A stretch of DNA of 64,000 nt, taken from positions 2,480,001-2,544,000 of the forward strand of contig NZ_AP027922.1 in NCBI RefSeq assembly GCF_030296835.1, given 5' to 3'. Source of the stretch: Pseudoalteromonas sp. MM1. Its GTDB lineage: Bacteria > Pseudomonadota > Gammaproteobacteria > Enterobacterales > Alteromonadaceae. Position 1 is the first letter of the stretch. Every line of letters starts with the position of its first letter. The notes beneath the pieces were generated by a model. The model made no database searches. It saw nothing but the letters and a program-made list of their open reading frames with translations, and was not told where the DNA came from. Shown here piece after piece: positions 8,793 through 19,050 of the stretch. The translations under genes and the position numbers were made by a program.

Positions 8793-11264
8793 TTAGAAAG
8801 TGTTACTAATATTAAAGCTGATGGTCTTTGTATCGTCATCTTCTTCTTTTTGCAATGGATACGCAAAACTAATCAGCATTGGACCCATTGGAGAGATCCA
8901 TTGTAAAGATAAACCGGTCGATACCCTAAAGCGCATTGGATCAGAGTAATCGTCTAACTTAGCACGCTCATCTGGCGCTAGGTTTTGGAAACGGTCAACG
9001 TTAAATTCAGTATCCCATACGTTTGCAGCATCTACAAAGAAACTGGTACGTACAGAGCTGGTGTTTTCTTCATCTAAGAACGGTGTAGGTACAATTAGCT
9101 CCATACCTGCAACCGCTTTTGCATTACCACCGATACGCCCTTGTGGTACTAAAATATCAAACTCTTCTGAGCCACCAATACTTCCGGTTGTCGTCCCATC
9201 AGCATTTGGTGTACCAGGAATTGATAAAGGAATACGTGATACAGCACGAGGTAATATTGTATTACGGTCAAAGCCACGTAGTTCCATTTCAGTTATACGG
9301 AAGTACTCTTGGAACGGCAGTGTTTGCTCATAGCCATTAGTCGACCCATAGCCATTACCGTAACCAAGCGCTGCACGTGTTGAGAACACCCAACGGTGGT
9401 CATTAGAAATAGGCCAGTAAAAACGCGAATCATAGTTCAGTTTAAAGTACTGAAGATCTGAATTAGGCGTTGTGGCTGTTAAATTTAATGTTTGGCGCGA
9501 ACCCGCTGTTGGGAATAAACCACGGTTAACGGTAATACGCGACCAACCAACGCTTAGCTCATATTTAGTAAAGTCAAAGCCAGCATCTGGGTTTTCTTCA
9601 TCTAAGAAGGTTTCGCGAAGTACACGTGTTTGCTCGTACTCAGCAATTTCTGATAGTTCTTCTTGAATCCAACGTACACCAAAGTTAACACGGTTTACCG
9701 CATCAATTGGGAAGCCAATGTTGGTACCAATACCATAACTTGTTGACTTATAATCTACTAAACTAAATTTACTCGCGTCGTAGTTGTTGTAGAAAATACT
9801 GCTGCCTTGCGATACGCCATCTGGCGTGAAGTAAGGGTCAGTGTACGACAAGCTAATGCTTTCAGAACCTGTAGAGGTATTTAGGTTTAAGCCAATTTGG
9901 TTACCCGTGCCTAAAAAGTTAGACTCGGTAACACCAATATTAAACTGAAGCCCTGCATACGAACCATACGCTAAGCCCGCGTTAAAACTACCTGCCGATT
10001 GCTCTTTTACCGTAAAGTCTACATCTACTTGGTCATCAACACCCGGTACTGGTACTACGTTAAAATCAACTGTTTCCATATACGGCAAACGTTGAATTTG
10101 CAGCTTTGAGCGCTCAAGGTTTTGATTAGATAACCATGCACCTTCAAGTTGCGTCATTTCACGGCGAAGTACTTCATCAGCGGTATTTTGGTTACCACCA
10201 ACAATAATACGACGAACGTACACTCGCTTGCCCGGATTTACCGAAAGCGTAAGTTGCACTTCTTGTTTTTCATCATCAATTTCTGGAATTGTGCGTACTT
10301 CGGCATTGGCGTAACCAAAGCGCGCTAAGTAGCTTTTGATAAATTCTTCAGATGAGGTCACTACAGAGCCGTTGTAAAGCTCGCCAGCACGAAGTGGAAT
10401 AACACTTTTAATTAGCTCTTCACGACCAAGTAAATCACCAATAAAGTCAAAACCTTTAACAGTGTACTTAACACCTTCTGTTAAGTTAGCCGTTACATAC
10501 ACTGATTCACGTTCAGGACTTACAGATACTTGCGTTGAGTCAATATTAAAACGTAAGTAGCCACGGTCTAAGTAAAAGCTGCGAATTTTTTCTAAATCGC
10601 CTTCAATGGTTTGTTTTTGGTAACGATCGCTACCCATAAACTGCCACCATGGTAAATCTTGTTGCGATTCAGCAAGCTTTAAAAGCTCTTCGTTTGAGAA
10701 TAATTCGTTACCCACTAAGTTGATTTGACGAATAGAGGCGGCTTCGCCTTCATCAAACTCAAGCTTAAGCTTTACACGGTTACGTGGCAGCTTAGTTACG
10801 CTAATATCAACGGTGGCGTTATATTTACCAATACTGTGGAAAAACTCCACCAGGCCTTTTTCGATATTATCGATCACGGTTTTATCAAGCGGTTCGCCTT
10901 GGCGAATATCTTGCTGATCGAGTGATTCGTTAAGCTGCTCGTCTTTTATGTCTTTATTGCCTTCAAATTCAATAAAGCTAATAGTAGGACGCTCAGTAAC
11001 TTTAAAAATAACGTTATTACCATCGCGTAACGCTTTGATGTTGTCAAAGTGACCTGAACGATAAAGTGACTTTATTGTTTTTGAAATCGTATAGTCATCA
11101 ACATTATCGCCCACATTGATAGGAACATGCGTTAGTGCTGCACCTAGTGCAACACGTTGCAAACCTTCAATTTTTAAATCTTCAACAATAAAGGAGTTTT
11201 GGCCCAGGGCTGCAAAACTTGCACCCAATAAACTTGAAACTGCCAAATGTTTTTTTATAGCCAT
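8793..11264 (-). CDS. bamA: Outer membrane protein assembly factor BamA
   Basis: BamA is the central beta-barrel subunit of the Bam complex that inserts outer-membrane proteins. The 823-residue product has a signal peptide (MAIKKHLAVSSLLGASFAAL), five POTRA domains starting with FIVEDLKIEGLQRVALGAAL, and a C-terminal 16-strand barrel ending in Phe (SFNISNTF). The loop motif ELRGFDRN corresponds to the conserved VRGF/Y-type motif of loop 6. ATG 11264 is preferred over 11309 because it starts the signal peptide directly. It lies downstream of rseP and upstream of skp. Confidence 0.97.
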   Translation of the reverse strand: MAIKKHLAVSSLLGASFAALGQNSFIVEDLKIEGLQRVALGAALTHVPINVGDNVDDYTISKTIKSLYRSGHFDNIKALRDGNNVIFKVTERPTISFIEFEGNKDIKDEQLNESLDQQDIRQGEPLDKTVIDNIEKGLVEFFHSIGKYNATVDISVTKLPRNRVKLKLEFDEGEAASIRQINLVGNELFSNEELLKLAESQQDLPWWQFMGSDRYQKQTIEGDLEKIRSFYLDRGYLRFNIDSTQVSVSPERESVYVTANLTEGVKYTVKGFDFIGDLLGREELIKSVIPLRAGELYNGSVVTSSEEFIKSYLARFGYANAEVRTIPEIDDEKQEVQLTLSVNPGKRVYVRRIIVGGNQNTADEVLRREMTQLEGAWLSNQNLERSKLQIQRLPYMETVDFNVVPVPGVDDQVDVDFTVKEQSAGSFNAGLAYGSYAGLQFNIGVTESNFLGTGNQIGLNLNTSTGSESISLSYTDPYFTPDGVSQGSSIFYNNYDASKFSLVDYKSTSYGIGTNIGFPIDAVNRVNFGVRWIQEELSEIAEYEQTRVLRETFLDEENPDAGFDFTKYELSVGWSRITVNRGLFPTAGSRQTLNLTATTPNSDLQYFKLNYDSRFYWPISNDHRWVFSTRAALGYGNGYGSTNGYEQTLPFQEYFRITEMELRGFDRNTILPRAVSRIPLSIPGTPNADGTTTGSIGGSEEFDILVPQGRIGGNAKAVAGMELIVPTPFLDEENTSSVRTSFFVDAANVWDTEFNVDRFQNLAPDERAKLDDYSDPMRFRVSTGLSLQWISPMGPMLISFAYPLQKEEDDDTKTISFNISNTF

Positions 11265-11366
11265 TTTATTATCTTTATCCTTTACAACTGTATTACCGCT
11301 TAACATCAAAACTAAAAGTTAGTGATGCTTACAATCGTGTTCTAATTAGTAATTGTCACGCTGTAA

Positions 11367-12719
11367 CTACAAACGCGATACATCATTGAACAAAGCGAAA
11401 CATGTTAAAAATATGAGCAGCAAGGCGCCCACTTTAAAACCAAATTCTTGTGTCTTTTCAGAGACCGGCTTTTTACGGAAAAGTTCAATTATGTAATACA
11501 TTAAGTGTCCACCATCAAGCACTGGCAGAGGTAATAAATTAAATACACCCAAGTTAACGCTTATTAGCGCTAAAAAGCTTAAAAAGGCGACTAGCCCGTA
11601 GCTTACGCTAGTTCCTGCACCTACTGCAATGCCCACCGGGCCACTTAAATTTTTAACCGAAACCTGACCCGTAAGTAAATTACCAATCATGTCAAAGCTA
11701 AGCGTTATAAGGCGCCAGGTCTCTTGAGTGCCACGCGCTATACTATCAAGCGGACCAAAGCTTCTGCTTTCAACATAGCCCTCTGGCCATGGCTGAACAA
11801 CTGGCGCAACACCTAAAAACCCTTGCTCAACACCGTGCTCATCAATACGCGATTTAGGCGTTACCATTACGCTTTTTATACTATCTTGTCTTTTTACACT
11901 AAATTGTAAAGATTTGTTAGCCGATTGCGTAATAAGATTAACTAATTGCTGCCAATCGCTTATTGTTTCACCATTTACAGCGATAATCGTATCGTTAACC
12001 TGCAAATTTGCCAGTTCGGCCGCTGAATTTTTAGTAATCGCCGCTATGGTTAATGTGGCTTGGGGCCTAAACGGTACAATACCTAGTGAGCTCAGTGGCG
12101 GCACATCTTGTTGATCGAGTTTCCAGCCTTCTACGTTGAGCATTTTTGTTTGCTCTTGGTAGTTTTGGTTACGCACAACAACTGGCACACGTTGCTCACC
12201 TAGGCTCGACATAAGTGCAAAAGTTGCATCTTGCCAAGTAGCAATATCATCATCGCCAATTTTAATAATTTGCTCAGAAGGCATAATGCCCGCCTGCTCT
12301 GCACGGCTTCCTTCTGTAATGCTACCTACTACAGGTTTTATCGATTGCACGCCCACCATGTACATAGTGGCAAGCGCTACAATGGCGAATAAAAAGTTAG
12401 CCAATGGGCCAGCTGCTACTATGGCTATACGTGCCTGAACCGATTTAGCGTTAAATGACAAATGGCGCTCATTTTCTGGTACTTCATCGACTCGCTCATC
12501 AAGCATTTTTACGTAACCACCAAGTGGAATAGCCGCAATTACGTATTCTGTATTGTATTTATCGTGCCACTTTAAAAGCGGCTTACCAAAACCAATTGAA
12601 AAGCGCAGCACTTTAACACCCATTTTACGGGCAACCCAAAAATGGCCGTATTCATGGATGGCAACTAGAATACCCAGCGCTAAAATAAATGAACCAAGAT
12701 TCCATAAAAAATCTAACAT
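11367..12719 (-). CDS. rseP: Site-2 intramembrane zinc protease RseP
   Basis: RseP cleaves the anti-sigma factor RseA inside the membrane to release sigma-E, and also clears signal-peptide remnants. The 450-residue product has the zinc-binding HEYGH motif in the first membrane helix, two PDZ domains in the middle (about residues 115-310), and the second metal motif NLLPLPVLDGGHL near the C-terminus. These define the M50 family RseP/RasP. It starts two bases after the ispC stop and precedes bamA, the usual order. Confidence 0.97.
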   Translation of the reverse strand: MLDFLWNLGSFILALGILVAIHEYGHFWVARKMGVKVLRFSIGFGKPLLKWHDKYNTEYVIAAIPLGGYVKMLDERVDEVPENERHLSFNAKSVQARIAIVAAGPLANFLFAIVALATMYMVGVQSIKPVVGSITEGSRAEQAGIMPSEQIIKIGDDDIATWQDATFALMSSLGEQRVPVVVRNQNYQEQTKMLNVEGWKLDQQDVPPLSSLGIVPFRPQATLTIAAITKNSAAELANLQVNDTIIAVNGETISDWQQLVNLITQSANKSLQFSVKRQDSIKSVMVTPKSRIDEHGVEQGFLGVAPVVQPWPEGYVESRSFGPLDSIARGTQETWRLITLSFDMIGNLLTGQVSVKNLSGPVGIAVGAGTSVSYGLVAFLSFLALISVNLGVFNLLPLPVLDGGHLMYYIIELFRKKPVSEKTQEFGFKVGALLLIFLTCFALFNDVSRL

Positions 12720-12720
12720 A

Positions 12721-13926
12721 TTAATGAGTCACTTTTGTTATTAGGTGCGCAGCACGTTGGCGGGCTGATTTGTCACACTCTAAAATTTCATCCAGGCTTT
12801 GTACGTTTGTAAATGTGGCATCGTCGAGTGTTTGTGCATTAATTTTATAAATATCTGTAAAGCCAATTTGACCCTTTAAAAAAGCCGCCACCGCTATTTC
12901 GTTTGCAGCATTTACGGTGGTGGTTGCGCCTTGCCCTGCACTGCACGCATCAATAGCAAGTTGTAAATTGGGATAACGTGTAAAGTCAGGTTTTGTGAAC
13001 GAAAAATCACACATATCCGAAAAGTTAAGTGGTTTAACGCCGGCATCTATACGCTCTGGAAACGCAAGTGCATGGGCAATTGGCGTGCGCATATCGGGGT
13101 TACCCATTTGCGCTAAAATAGAGCCATCATGGTATTGCACCATAGAATGAATAATACTCTGCGGGTGGATCACCACCTCAATATCGCTGGCGTCACAATT
13201 AAACAGCCATTTGGCTTCAATAAATTCAAGGCCTTTGTTCATCATGGTGGCTGAATCTACCGATATTTTTTGTCCCATAGACCAATTTGGATGCGCAACA
13301 GCTTCGCTCACCGTTACCGCTTTTAAGGTATTTATATCACGCGTTAAAAATGGCCCGCCAGAGCCGGTAAGCAATATTTTACTTACGCCTTTCTCTTGTA
13401 AATTTTGATCAGCATTTGCGTTTTGAAGAGAATGAGGTAAGCACTGAAAAATAGCGTTGTGCTCGCTATCAATGGGTAACAATGTGGCTTTATGCTGTTT
13501 TACTTTATCAATAAACAACTGCCCTGACATAACTAACGATTCTTTATTGGCAAGCAGTACCTTTTTACCAGCCTCTACAGCGCTTAGTGTAGGTAGTAAA
13601 CCGGCAGCGCCAACAATAGCTGACATCACAGTATCTACATCAGGATGCGCGCATAAATCGCTCATAGCTTGCTGTGAATGCATTACTAAGGTTTGGCATG
13701 GCGTATTATTTAAATACGATGCTAATTGCTCTGCAGCGCTTTGGGTGGCCATAACCGCATATAGCGGTTCGTGTTCAATACACAGCTCAGCCATTTTTTT
13801 GGCATTGTGGCCTGCCGTTAGGGCAAAAACGTTAAATAGCGATTTGTTTCGCGCTATCACATCTAATGTACTTAACCCAATTGAACCTGTAGCACCTAAA
13901 ATAACAAGTTGTTGCTGTTGGCTCAT
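12721..13926 (-). CDS. ispC: 1-deoxy-D-xylulose 5-phosphate reductoisomerase
   Basis: IspC (Dxr) converts DXP to MEP with NADPH, the committed step of the non-mevalonate isoprenoid pathway. The N-terminal nucleotide site GATGSIGLSTLDVI, the segment LLANKESLVMSG, and the metal/substrate motif DSEHNAIFQ are all visible. ATG 13926 overlaps the cdsA stop as ATGA and gives 401 residues, close to the E. coli length of 398; the frame extends upstream but inside cdsA. It supplies precursors for the undecaprenyl synthase encoded upstream in the same operon. Confidence 0.97.
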   Translation of the reverse strand: MSQQQQLVILGATGSIGLSTLDVIARNKSLFNVFALTAGHNAKKMAELCIEHEPLYAVMATQSAAEQLASYLNNTPCQTLVMHSQQAMSDLCAHPDVDTVMSAIVGAAGLLPTLSAVEAGKKVLLANKESLVMSGQLFIDKVKQHKATLLPIDSEHNAIFQCLPHSLQNANADQNLQEKGVSKILLTGSGGPFLTRDINTLKAVTVSEAVAHPNWSMGQKISVDSATMMNKGLEFIEAKWLFNCDASDIEVVIHPQSIIHSMVQYHDGSILAQMGNPDMRTPIAHALAFPERIDAGVKPLNFSDMCDFSFTKPDFTRYPNLQLAIDACSAGQGATTTVNAANEIAVAAFLKGQIGFTDIYKINAQTLDDATFTNVQSLDEILECDKSARQRAAHLITKVTH

Positions 13927-14789
13927 AAACTCAAGGTCCATGCATAGCACATTACAAACATAGGGGCGGCTGCGGTTAAGCTGTCAATTCTGTCTAAAAT
14001 ACCGCCGTGACCAGGTAAACAGCGGCCGCTGTCTTTTAAGCCTGCTTCACGTTTAAACATACTTTCTAGTAAGTCACCAACAGCCGAAAATAAGGCTATA
14101 AAGGCGGTCATTACGGCATAAATAGGCCATACAGCAAAATCAACACCGGTAAAGTGGCAAAAAGCTAACACAAATATAATTGATGCAACCACACCGCCAG
14201 CTAAGCCTTCGATGGTTTTGTTTGGACTCACCTTTGGCATTAGCTTGTGTTTACCAAAACTTTTGCCTGTAAAGTAGGCACCTACATCGGCGCTCCACAC
14301 AATGCCAAGTACCACTAAAATCAGTACTGAGCCAAAATGCGTTGATTCGGCGTATTGCGCGCTACGCAAGGTATTAAGTGCAAGCCATAGTGGAATTAAA
14401 GTAAGTAGTCCTGCAATGCCGCGCATTACCAAGCCTTCGTTCCATGCCTTGGCCATAGCTGGATAACGCCAAATTAAATAACTGGCCACAATCCACCAAG
14501 CAAATGAGAGCGTAAATAAGTAATTTGCATCCCCGACCAGCTGGCCGTTTTGCCACAGAGATTCAATCGGCCAATGTAAATTTAACAGTGCCAATAGCGC
14601 TCCAATTAATACGACAAACGCTCCACGCTTTAATTTTCCACACAGGCCCATAAAAGCAGACCACTCCCACGCGCCAAGTAAAACAATAATACCGGCGAAA
14701 TAACTAAATAAAGTTAGTGGAGTATAAAAAACCAAGGCTAGCGCTAACGGCGCTAATACAACCGAGGTTAAAATTCGTTGTTTTAACAA
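13923..14789 (-). CDS. cdsA: Phosphatidate cytidylyltransferase CdsA
   Basis: CdsA makes CDP-diacylglycerol from phosphatidate and CTP in the inner membrane. The 288-residue protein has about eight hydrophobic helices and the C-terminal family signature GDLLESMFKREAGLKDSG, continuing to GHGGILDRIDS. The start is TTG 14789: the product then begins MLKQRI as in E. coli, and an AGGG site lies eight bases upstream. It is followed by ispC with a four-base overlap. Confidence 0.95.
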   Translation of the reverse strand: MLKQRILTSVVLAPLALALVFYTPLTLFSYFAGIIVLLGAWEWSAFMGLCGKLKRGAFVVLIGALLALLNLHWPIESLWQNGQLVGDANYLFTLSFAWWIVASYLIWRYPAMAKAWNEGLVMRGIAGLLTLIPLWLALNTLRSAQYAESTHFGSVLILVVLGIVWSADVGAYFTGKSFGKHKLMPKVSPNKTIEGLAGGVVASIIFVLAFCHFTGVDFAVWPIYAVMTAFIALFSAVGDLLESMFKREAGLKDSGRCLPGHGGILDRIDSLTAAAPMFVMCYAWTLSL

Positions 14790-14810
14790 AATAGTGACCC
14801 TTTTTCTATT

Positions 14811-15572
14811 TTAGGTTTGAGCGAGTAATTGTTTTATTTGTTCGCCCGTACAACCAAAACGTCGCTCTCTGGCAACGTAACACGCAATGGCCTCTGCAAA
14901 TGCTGCTTCGTTAAAATCAGGCCAAAGAGTATCGGTAAAGTAAAGTTCCGCATAAGCAGCTTGCCATAGTAAAAAATTACTAATACGAACATCACCACCG
15001 GTGCGAATGAGCAAATCCAGCTCCGGTTGATCAGCCATGCTCATATGCTGTGCTAAGCGCTCTTCTGTAACATCCTCTGCCTTGAGTTGTCCGCTTGCAA
15101 CTTGTACTGCAAGTTGCTTTGCTGCATTTGCCATGTCCCATCTACCGCCATAGTTAGCAGCCACATTTAAATGCAAACCGGTGTTATCTGCTGTTAGCTC
15201 ATGCGCAGCGTCTACTTTGCTACGTAAACTTTCAGAGAAGCGTGATAAATCTCCAATAATGGTTAGTTTTACATTATTTTTATGAAGCTTTTTTACTTCC
15301 TTTGTTAAAACAAACAAAAAAAGCTCCATTAAAGTGTTTACTTCATCTTCGGGGCGGCGCCAGTTTTCACTACTAAAAGCAAATAAGGTTAACGATTGTA
15401 TCCCTAATTTAGTACAGAACTGAACAGATTGACGAACTGCGTCCACGCCTTTTTTATGCCCGAACACACGAGGTCTATTTCTAGCTTGCGCCCAACGCCC
15501 GTTCCCATCCATGATGATGGCAACATGTTTAGGTAAACATTGCTGTGAAATTGTATCAGCGTCTAGAACCAT
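14811..15572 (-). CDS. uppS: Undecaprenyl diphosphate synthase (cis-prenyltransferase)
   Basis: UppS elongates farnesyl-PP with IPP to the C55 lipid carrier used for peptidoglycan and O-antigen. The motif [13 protein letters not shown] carries the catalytic aspartate, and [11 protein letters not shown] and [15 protein letters not shown] are family landmarks. ATG 15572 gives 253 residues, the E. coli length, but has no good ribosome site. An in-frame ATG at 15590 would add six residues. Longer versions run through the frr terminator hairpin and are unlikely. The start is therefore less certain than the identity. Confidence 0.93.
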   Translation of the reverse strand: MVLDADTISQQCLPKHVAIIMDGNGRWAQARNRPRVFGHKKGVDAVRQSVQFCTKLGIQSLTLFAFSSENWRRPEDEVNTLMELFLFVLTKEVKKLHKNNVKLTIIGDLSRFSESLRSKVDAAHELTADNTGLHLNVAANYGGRWDMANAAKQLAVQVASGQLKAEDVTEERLAQHMSMADQPELDLLIRTGGDVRISNFLLWQAAYAELYFTDTLWPDFNEAAFAEAIACYVARERRFGCTGEQIKQLLAQT

Positions 15573-15589
15573 AAATATTGAGTATTCCA

Positions 15590-15628
15590 TAAAAAAACGC
15601 CGCCTAGTATACCCTAGACGGCGTTTCA
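15590..15628 (-). terminator. Intrinsic terminator between frr and uppS
   Basis: On the - strand AAACGCCG and CGGCGTTT form the outer stem with an inner CTAG/CTAG pairing, followed by a run of seven T. The T run ends at ATG 15590, immediately before the uppS coding region, so part of the transcription from pyrH-frr should stop here. Confidence 0.8.
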
Positions 15629-15671
15629 AAACTAATATATTTCATAACCTACATTGAGGTTATTTAGCTGT

Positions 15672-16229
15672 TTAGATTTCCATCAACTCAGCTTCTTTCG
15701 CTGTTAGTTGTGTATCCATTTCTTTAATAAATTTATCTGTAAGCTTTTGAATTGCATCTTCCGCTTGGCGCGCTTCATCTTCAGAAATGTCTTTCTCTTT
15801 TAATAACGATTTAATATCGCCATTGGCATCACGACGAATGTTACGCACAGCAACACGGCCGCTTTCAACTTCGCCACGAACAATTTTAATTAAATCTTTA
15901 CGGCGCTCTTCAGTAAGCGGAGGAAGTGGTACGCGAATAACCGTACCCGCAGACATAGGGTTTAAACCTAAGTCAGAGGCCATAATCGCTTTTTCTACCG
16001 CTTGCGCTAAAGACTTGTCGAATACGCCGATAGCAAGCGTACGAGAGTCTTCAATCGTTACATTAGCTACTTGGTTAAGCGGCGTATCAGCACCGTAGTA
16101 CGATACCATGATACCGTCTAAAATTGCTGGGTGAGCACGACCTGTACGAATTTTTGATAGTTGACTACCTAGTGCTGCTACACTTTTTTGCATGCGCTCT
16201 TGCGCATCTTTTTGAATATCGTTAATCAC
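15672..16229 (-). CDS. frr: Ribosome recycling factor
   Basis: RRF splits post-termination ribosomes together with EF-G. The 185-residue product is the standard length and has the typical start [16 protein letters not shown], the segment [19 protein letters not shown], and [19 protein letters not shown] in the C-terminal part. It follows pyrH after 13 bases and precedes a terminator, so pyrH-frr may be one transcript largely separate from uppS. Confidence 0.98.
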   Translation of the reverse strand: MINDIQKDAQERMQKSVAALGSQLSKIRTGRAHPAILDGIMVSYYGADTPLNQVANVTIEDSRTLAIGVFDKSLAQAVEKAIMASDLGLNPMSAGTVIRVPLPPLTEERRKDLIKIVRGEVESGRVAVRNIRRDANGDIKSLLKEKDISEDEARQAEDAIQKLTDKFIKEMDTQLTAKEAELMEI

Positions 16230-16242
16230 GGTTTAATCCTAA

Positions 16243-16992
16243 TTATTTGATTACTTCATCTGAGGCTTGTGAAGAGATAAGCGTGCCTTCTTCTTCACCC
16301 ATAATTACGCGTTTTAAAGCGCCTGATTTATTCATGTTAAATACGCTCAATGGCATATTGTGATCGCGAGCGAGTGTAAACGCCGCTAAATCCATTACTT
16401 TTAATTCTTTATCAATGATTTCATTGTAGCTTAAGTGACGGTAAAGCGTGGCATCTGGGTTTTTAACCGGATCATCACTGAATACGCCATCCACTTTAGT
16501 GGCTTTAATTACCGTGTCGGCTTCAATTTCAATACCGCGTAAACACGCAGCAGAATCGGTAGTAAAGAATGGGTTACCTGTACCCGCCGAAAAAATAACA
16601 ACGCGGCCAGATTTTAATAAGCTAATAGCTTCAGCCCAGTTGTATGCATCACATACACCGTTTAATGGGATTGCCGACATTAAACGACAATTAACAAATG
16701 CACGGTGTAGCGCATCGCGCATTGCAAGGCCATTCATGACCGTTGCAAGCATCCCCATGTGATCACCCACTACACGGTTCATACCAGCTTCTGCAAGTGA
16801 TCCACCACGTAAAAAGTTACCACCGCCGATAACTAAACCCACTTCTACGTCGAGTTCTACCAGCTCTTTAATTTCTTGGGCCATACGATCTAATACTTTA
16901 GGGTCGATGCCGAAGCCTTCGTCTCCCATTAAAGCTTCACCACTTAATTTGAGAAGAACACGTCTAAAAATAGGTTTACGATTGATAGTCAT
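16243..16992 (-). CDS. pyrH: Uridylate kinase (UMP kinase)
   Basis: PyrH phosphorylates UMP to UDP and is a hexameric amino-acid-kinase-fold enzyme distinct from eukaryotic UMP kinases. The 249-residue product has [20 protein letters not shown] at its N-terminus, [12 protein letters not shown] for substrate binding, and [21 protein letters not shown] strong hairpin terminator separates it from tsf upstream; frr follows after 13 bases. Confidence 0.98.
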   Translation of the reverse strand: MTINRKPIFRRVLLKLSGEALMGDEGFGIDPKVLDRMAQEIKELVELDVEVGLVIGGGNFLRGGSLAEAGMNRVVGDHMGMLATVMNGLAMRDALHRAFVNCRLMSAIPLNGVCDAYNWAEAISLLKSGRVVIFSAGTGNPFFTTDSAACLRGIEIEADTVIKATKVDGVFSDDPVKNPDATLYRHLSYNEIIDKELKVMDLAAFTLARDHNMPLSVFNMNKSGALKRVIMGEEEGTLISSQASDEVIK

Positions 16993-17025
16993 AATATTGG
17001 GGCCAACTTTTTATTAAATTATGGG

Positions 17026-17073
17026 TAAAAAATAACCGCGCTTATGATAAACATAAAAGCGCGGTTATTTTAA
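17026..17073 (-). terminator. Intrinsic terminator after tsf
   Basis: On the - strand AAATAACCGCGCTT pairs with AAGCGCGGTTATTT across a short loop, followed by a T run. It lies about 80 bases past the tsf stop and before pyrH. The arms are AT-flanked on both sides so it could act in either direction, but genes here run only on the - strand. Confidence 0.85.
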
Positions 17074-17151
17074 AGAATTTCTAAGCGTGACGCAAAAGCA
17101 AATAGTACTTTAATGGCATCTAATTTCCTTATGCATCACAAATAGTTAATC

Positions 17152-18003
17152 TTACTCGCCTTTAGCAGCTGCAATTTGAGCAGCAACTTCAGCAGCAAAA
17201 TCTTCTTCTTTCTTCTCGATACCTGCACCAACTTCCATACGTACAAAGCCAGTAACTGTTGCGTTTTTCTCTTTAAGAATTTCGCCAACAGATTTTTTAG
17301 GTTCCATGATGAAAGCTTGACCAGTAAGAGAAACCTCACCAGTAAATTTCTTCATGCGACCAACAACCATCTTCTCAGCGATTTCAGCAGGCTTGCCTTC
17401 GTTCATCGCGATGTCGATTTGTACTTGCTTTTCTTTTTCAACAACATCAGCAGGTACGTCATCTGGAGTTAGGTAATCTGGGTTTGAAGCAGCAACGTGC
17501 ATTGCAATGTGCTTAAGTGTCTCTTCATCAGCAACACCTGCAACAACAACACCAATACGCTCACCGTGACGGTATTCAACTAGTTGCTCACCAGTGATGT
17601 ACTGAAGACGACGTACATTGATGTTTTCACCAATTTTAGTTACTAGCTCAACGCGGTCTTCTTCAAACTTAGCTTGTAAGTCTTCAATAGACGTAGTCTC
17701 TGCAATCGCAGAATCTGCAACTTTGTTAGCGAATGCTAAGAAGCTTGCATCTTTAGCTACGAAGTCAGTTTGACAGTTAACTTCTACAAGTACTGCAACA
17801 CCGTCGTTTTGTTTGATGATGATAGTACCTTCAGCAGCAATGTTACCTGCTTTTTTAGCAGCCTTTGCAGCACCGCTCTTACGCATGTTTTCAATTGCTA
17901 ACTCGATGTCGCCATCAGTTTCAGTTAACGCTTTTTTACAATCCATCATGCCAGCGCCAGTACGCTCGCGTAATTCTTTAACTAGGGCAGTAGTTACAGC
18001 CAT
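17152..18003 (-). CDS. tsf: Translation elongation factor Ts
   Basis: EF-Ts exchanges GDP for GTP on EF-Tu. The 283-residue product begins [20 protein letters not shown] with the CKKAL helix typical of the N-terminal UBA-like domain, and contains the conserved TDFV motif ([10 protein letters not shown]) that contacts EF-Tu. Length matches E. coli (283). It forms the conserved rpsB-tsf pair, separated by about 105 bases holding a 10-bp hairpin. Confidence 0.98.
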   Translation of the reverse strand: MAVTTALVKELRERTGAGMMDCKKALTETDGDIELAIENMRKSGAAKAAKKAGNIAAEGTIIIKQNDGVAVLVEVNCQTDFVAKDASFLAFANKVADSAIAETTSIEDLQAKFEEDRVELVTKIGENINVRRLQYITGEQLVEYRHGERIGVVVAGVADEETLKHIAMHVAASNPDYLTPDDVPADVVEKEKQVQIDIAMNEGKPAEIAEKMVVGRMKKFTGEVSLTGQAFIMEPKKSVGEILKEKNATVTGFVRMEVGAGIEKKEEDFAAEVAAQIAAAKGE

Positions 18004-18066
18004 TAGTAAATCCTCAAATCTGAAATCAGGTATTAGATAAGCGGGTAAACCGCTCTACAAGAATAG

Positions 18067-18097
18067 CAAGTCTTCACCTTATAAAGATGAAGACTTG
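18067..18097 (-). other. Hairpin in the rpsB-tsf spacer
   Basis: CAAGTCTTCA and TGAAGACTTG form a perfect 10-bp stem with an 11-base loop, 11 bases after the rpsB stop. No T run follows on the - strand, so it is not a classic terminator. It could be an attenuating or mRNA-stabilising structure that sets the rpsB to tsf ratio. Confidence 0.6.
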
Positions 18098-18108
18098 ATG
18101 ACAGCTAA

Positions 18109-18837
18109 TTACTCAGCTTCTACAAAGTCGTCTTTCTCAGCTTGAGCAACGATGTTGTTCTCACGACCTTCAGTGATAGCAGCTGCAACAGAACTAGTGT
18201 AAAGGTTGATTGCACGGATAGCATCATCGTTACCAGGTACGATGTAATCAACACCGTCTGGGTTAGAGTTAGTATCAACGATTGCAACAACTGGAATACC
18301 TAGGTTGTTTGCTTCACGGATAGCAATGTGCTCGTGATCAGCATCGATAACGAAGATAGCGTCTGGAAGGCCACCCATGTTTTTGATACCGCCAAGGCTC
18401 TTTTCAAGCTTTTCCATTTCGCGAGTAAGCATTAACGCTTCTTTCTTAGTTAACTTCTCGAAAGTACCGTCTTGGCTTTGAACTTCAAGGTCTTTAAGAC
18501 GCTTGATTGACTGACGAACTGTTTTCCAGTTAGTTAACATACCACCTAACCAGCGGTGGTTAACGAAGTACTGGTCGCTTTGTAAAGCAGCTTCTTTAAC
18601 TGCTTCGCTTGCTGCGCGCTTAGTACCAACGAAAAGAACTTTACCTTTGTTTGCAGCAGCACTTGATAAAAACTTAAGTGCGTCGTTGAACATTGGTACT
18701 GTTTGCTCAAGGTTGATGATATGTACACGGTTACGTGCGCCGAAGATGAAAGGCTTCATCTTAGGGTTCCAGTAACGTGCTTGGTGACCAAAGTGAACAC
18801 CAGCTTGAAGCATATCGCGCATTGAAACGTTTGCCAT
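18109..18837 (-). CDS. rpsB: 30S ribosomal protein S2
   Basis: S2 binds late to the small subunit and holds S1. The 242-residue product is family length and contains [20 protein letters not shown] near the start, [22 protein letters not shown] and [19 protein letters not shown], all S2 signatures. It is the first gene of the rpsB-tsf operon. The long 5' leader and the promoter are given separately; S2 in related bacteria represses its own operon through this leader. Confidence 0.98.
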   Translation of the reverse strand: MANVSMRDMLQAGVHFGHQARYWNPKMKPFIFGARNRVHIINLEQTVPMFNDALKFLSSAAANKGKVLFVGTKRAASEAVKEAALQSDQYFVNHRWLGGMLTNWKTVRQSIKRLKDLEVQSQDGTFEKLTKKEALMLTREMEKLEKSLGGIKNMGGLPDAIFVIDADHEHIAIREANNLGIPVVAIVDTNSNPDGVDYIVPGNDDAIRAINLYTSSVAAAITEGRENNIVAQAEKDDFVEAE

Positions 18838-18910
18838 TTTGTAAATCCTCTATGTAGTTTAGGGTTAGGCCTCCACATATCCCATAGCACCAACACCGAA
18901 GTATTTAAAC
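18838..18910 (-). promoter_or_regulatory. Candidate S2 autoregulatory leader of rpsB
   Basis: Directly upstream of rpsB the - strand reads GGTGTTGGTGCTATGGG followed by ATATGTGGAGGCC. In gammaproteobacteria the rpsB leader is known to carry a conserved RNA element bound by S2, and a GGGATATGTGGAG-like segment fits my recollection of it. I infer the element from position and this segment; the fold was not computed. Confidence 0.45.
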
Positions 18911-19021
18911 TTCAAATGCACCCAAGTGTATGTGACGATACGTGTGTGTGTTAAAATAAAATTGTGTTTGCCTTAAATACAAAAAATCATTTAAGAATTT
19001 ATTTGTAAAAAGACGGCGCGC

Positions 19022-19050
19022 TTTATACCATATTAAAATTAAATACTCAA
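19022..19050 (-). promoter_or_regulatory. Sigma-70 promoter of rpsB-tsf
   Basis: On the - strand a TTGAGT -35 box is 17 bases from a TATAAA -10 box, followed by the GC-rich discriminator GCGCGCCG. GC-rich discriminators of this type go with stringent (ppGpp) control of ribosomal genes. The predicted leader is about 175 bases long. Confidence 0.7.

Noticed and set aside
11290..11345. Sigma-E promoter before bamA (AGAACAC and CTAA)
   Set aside because: The spacing between the two parts is about 13 bases, too short for the sigma-E consensus, and the -35 match is poor.
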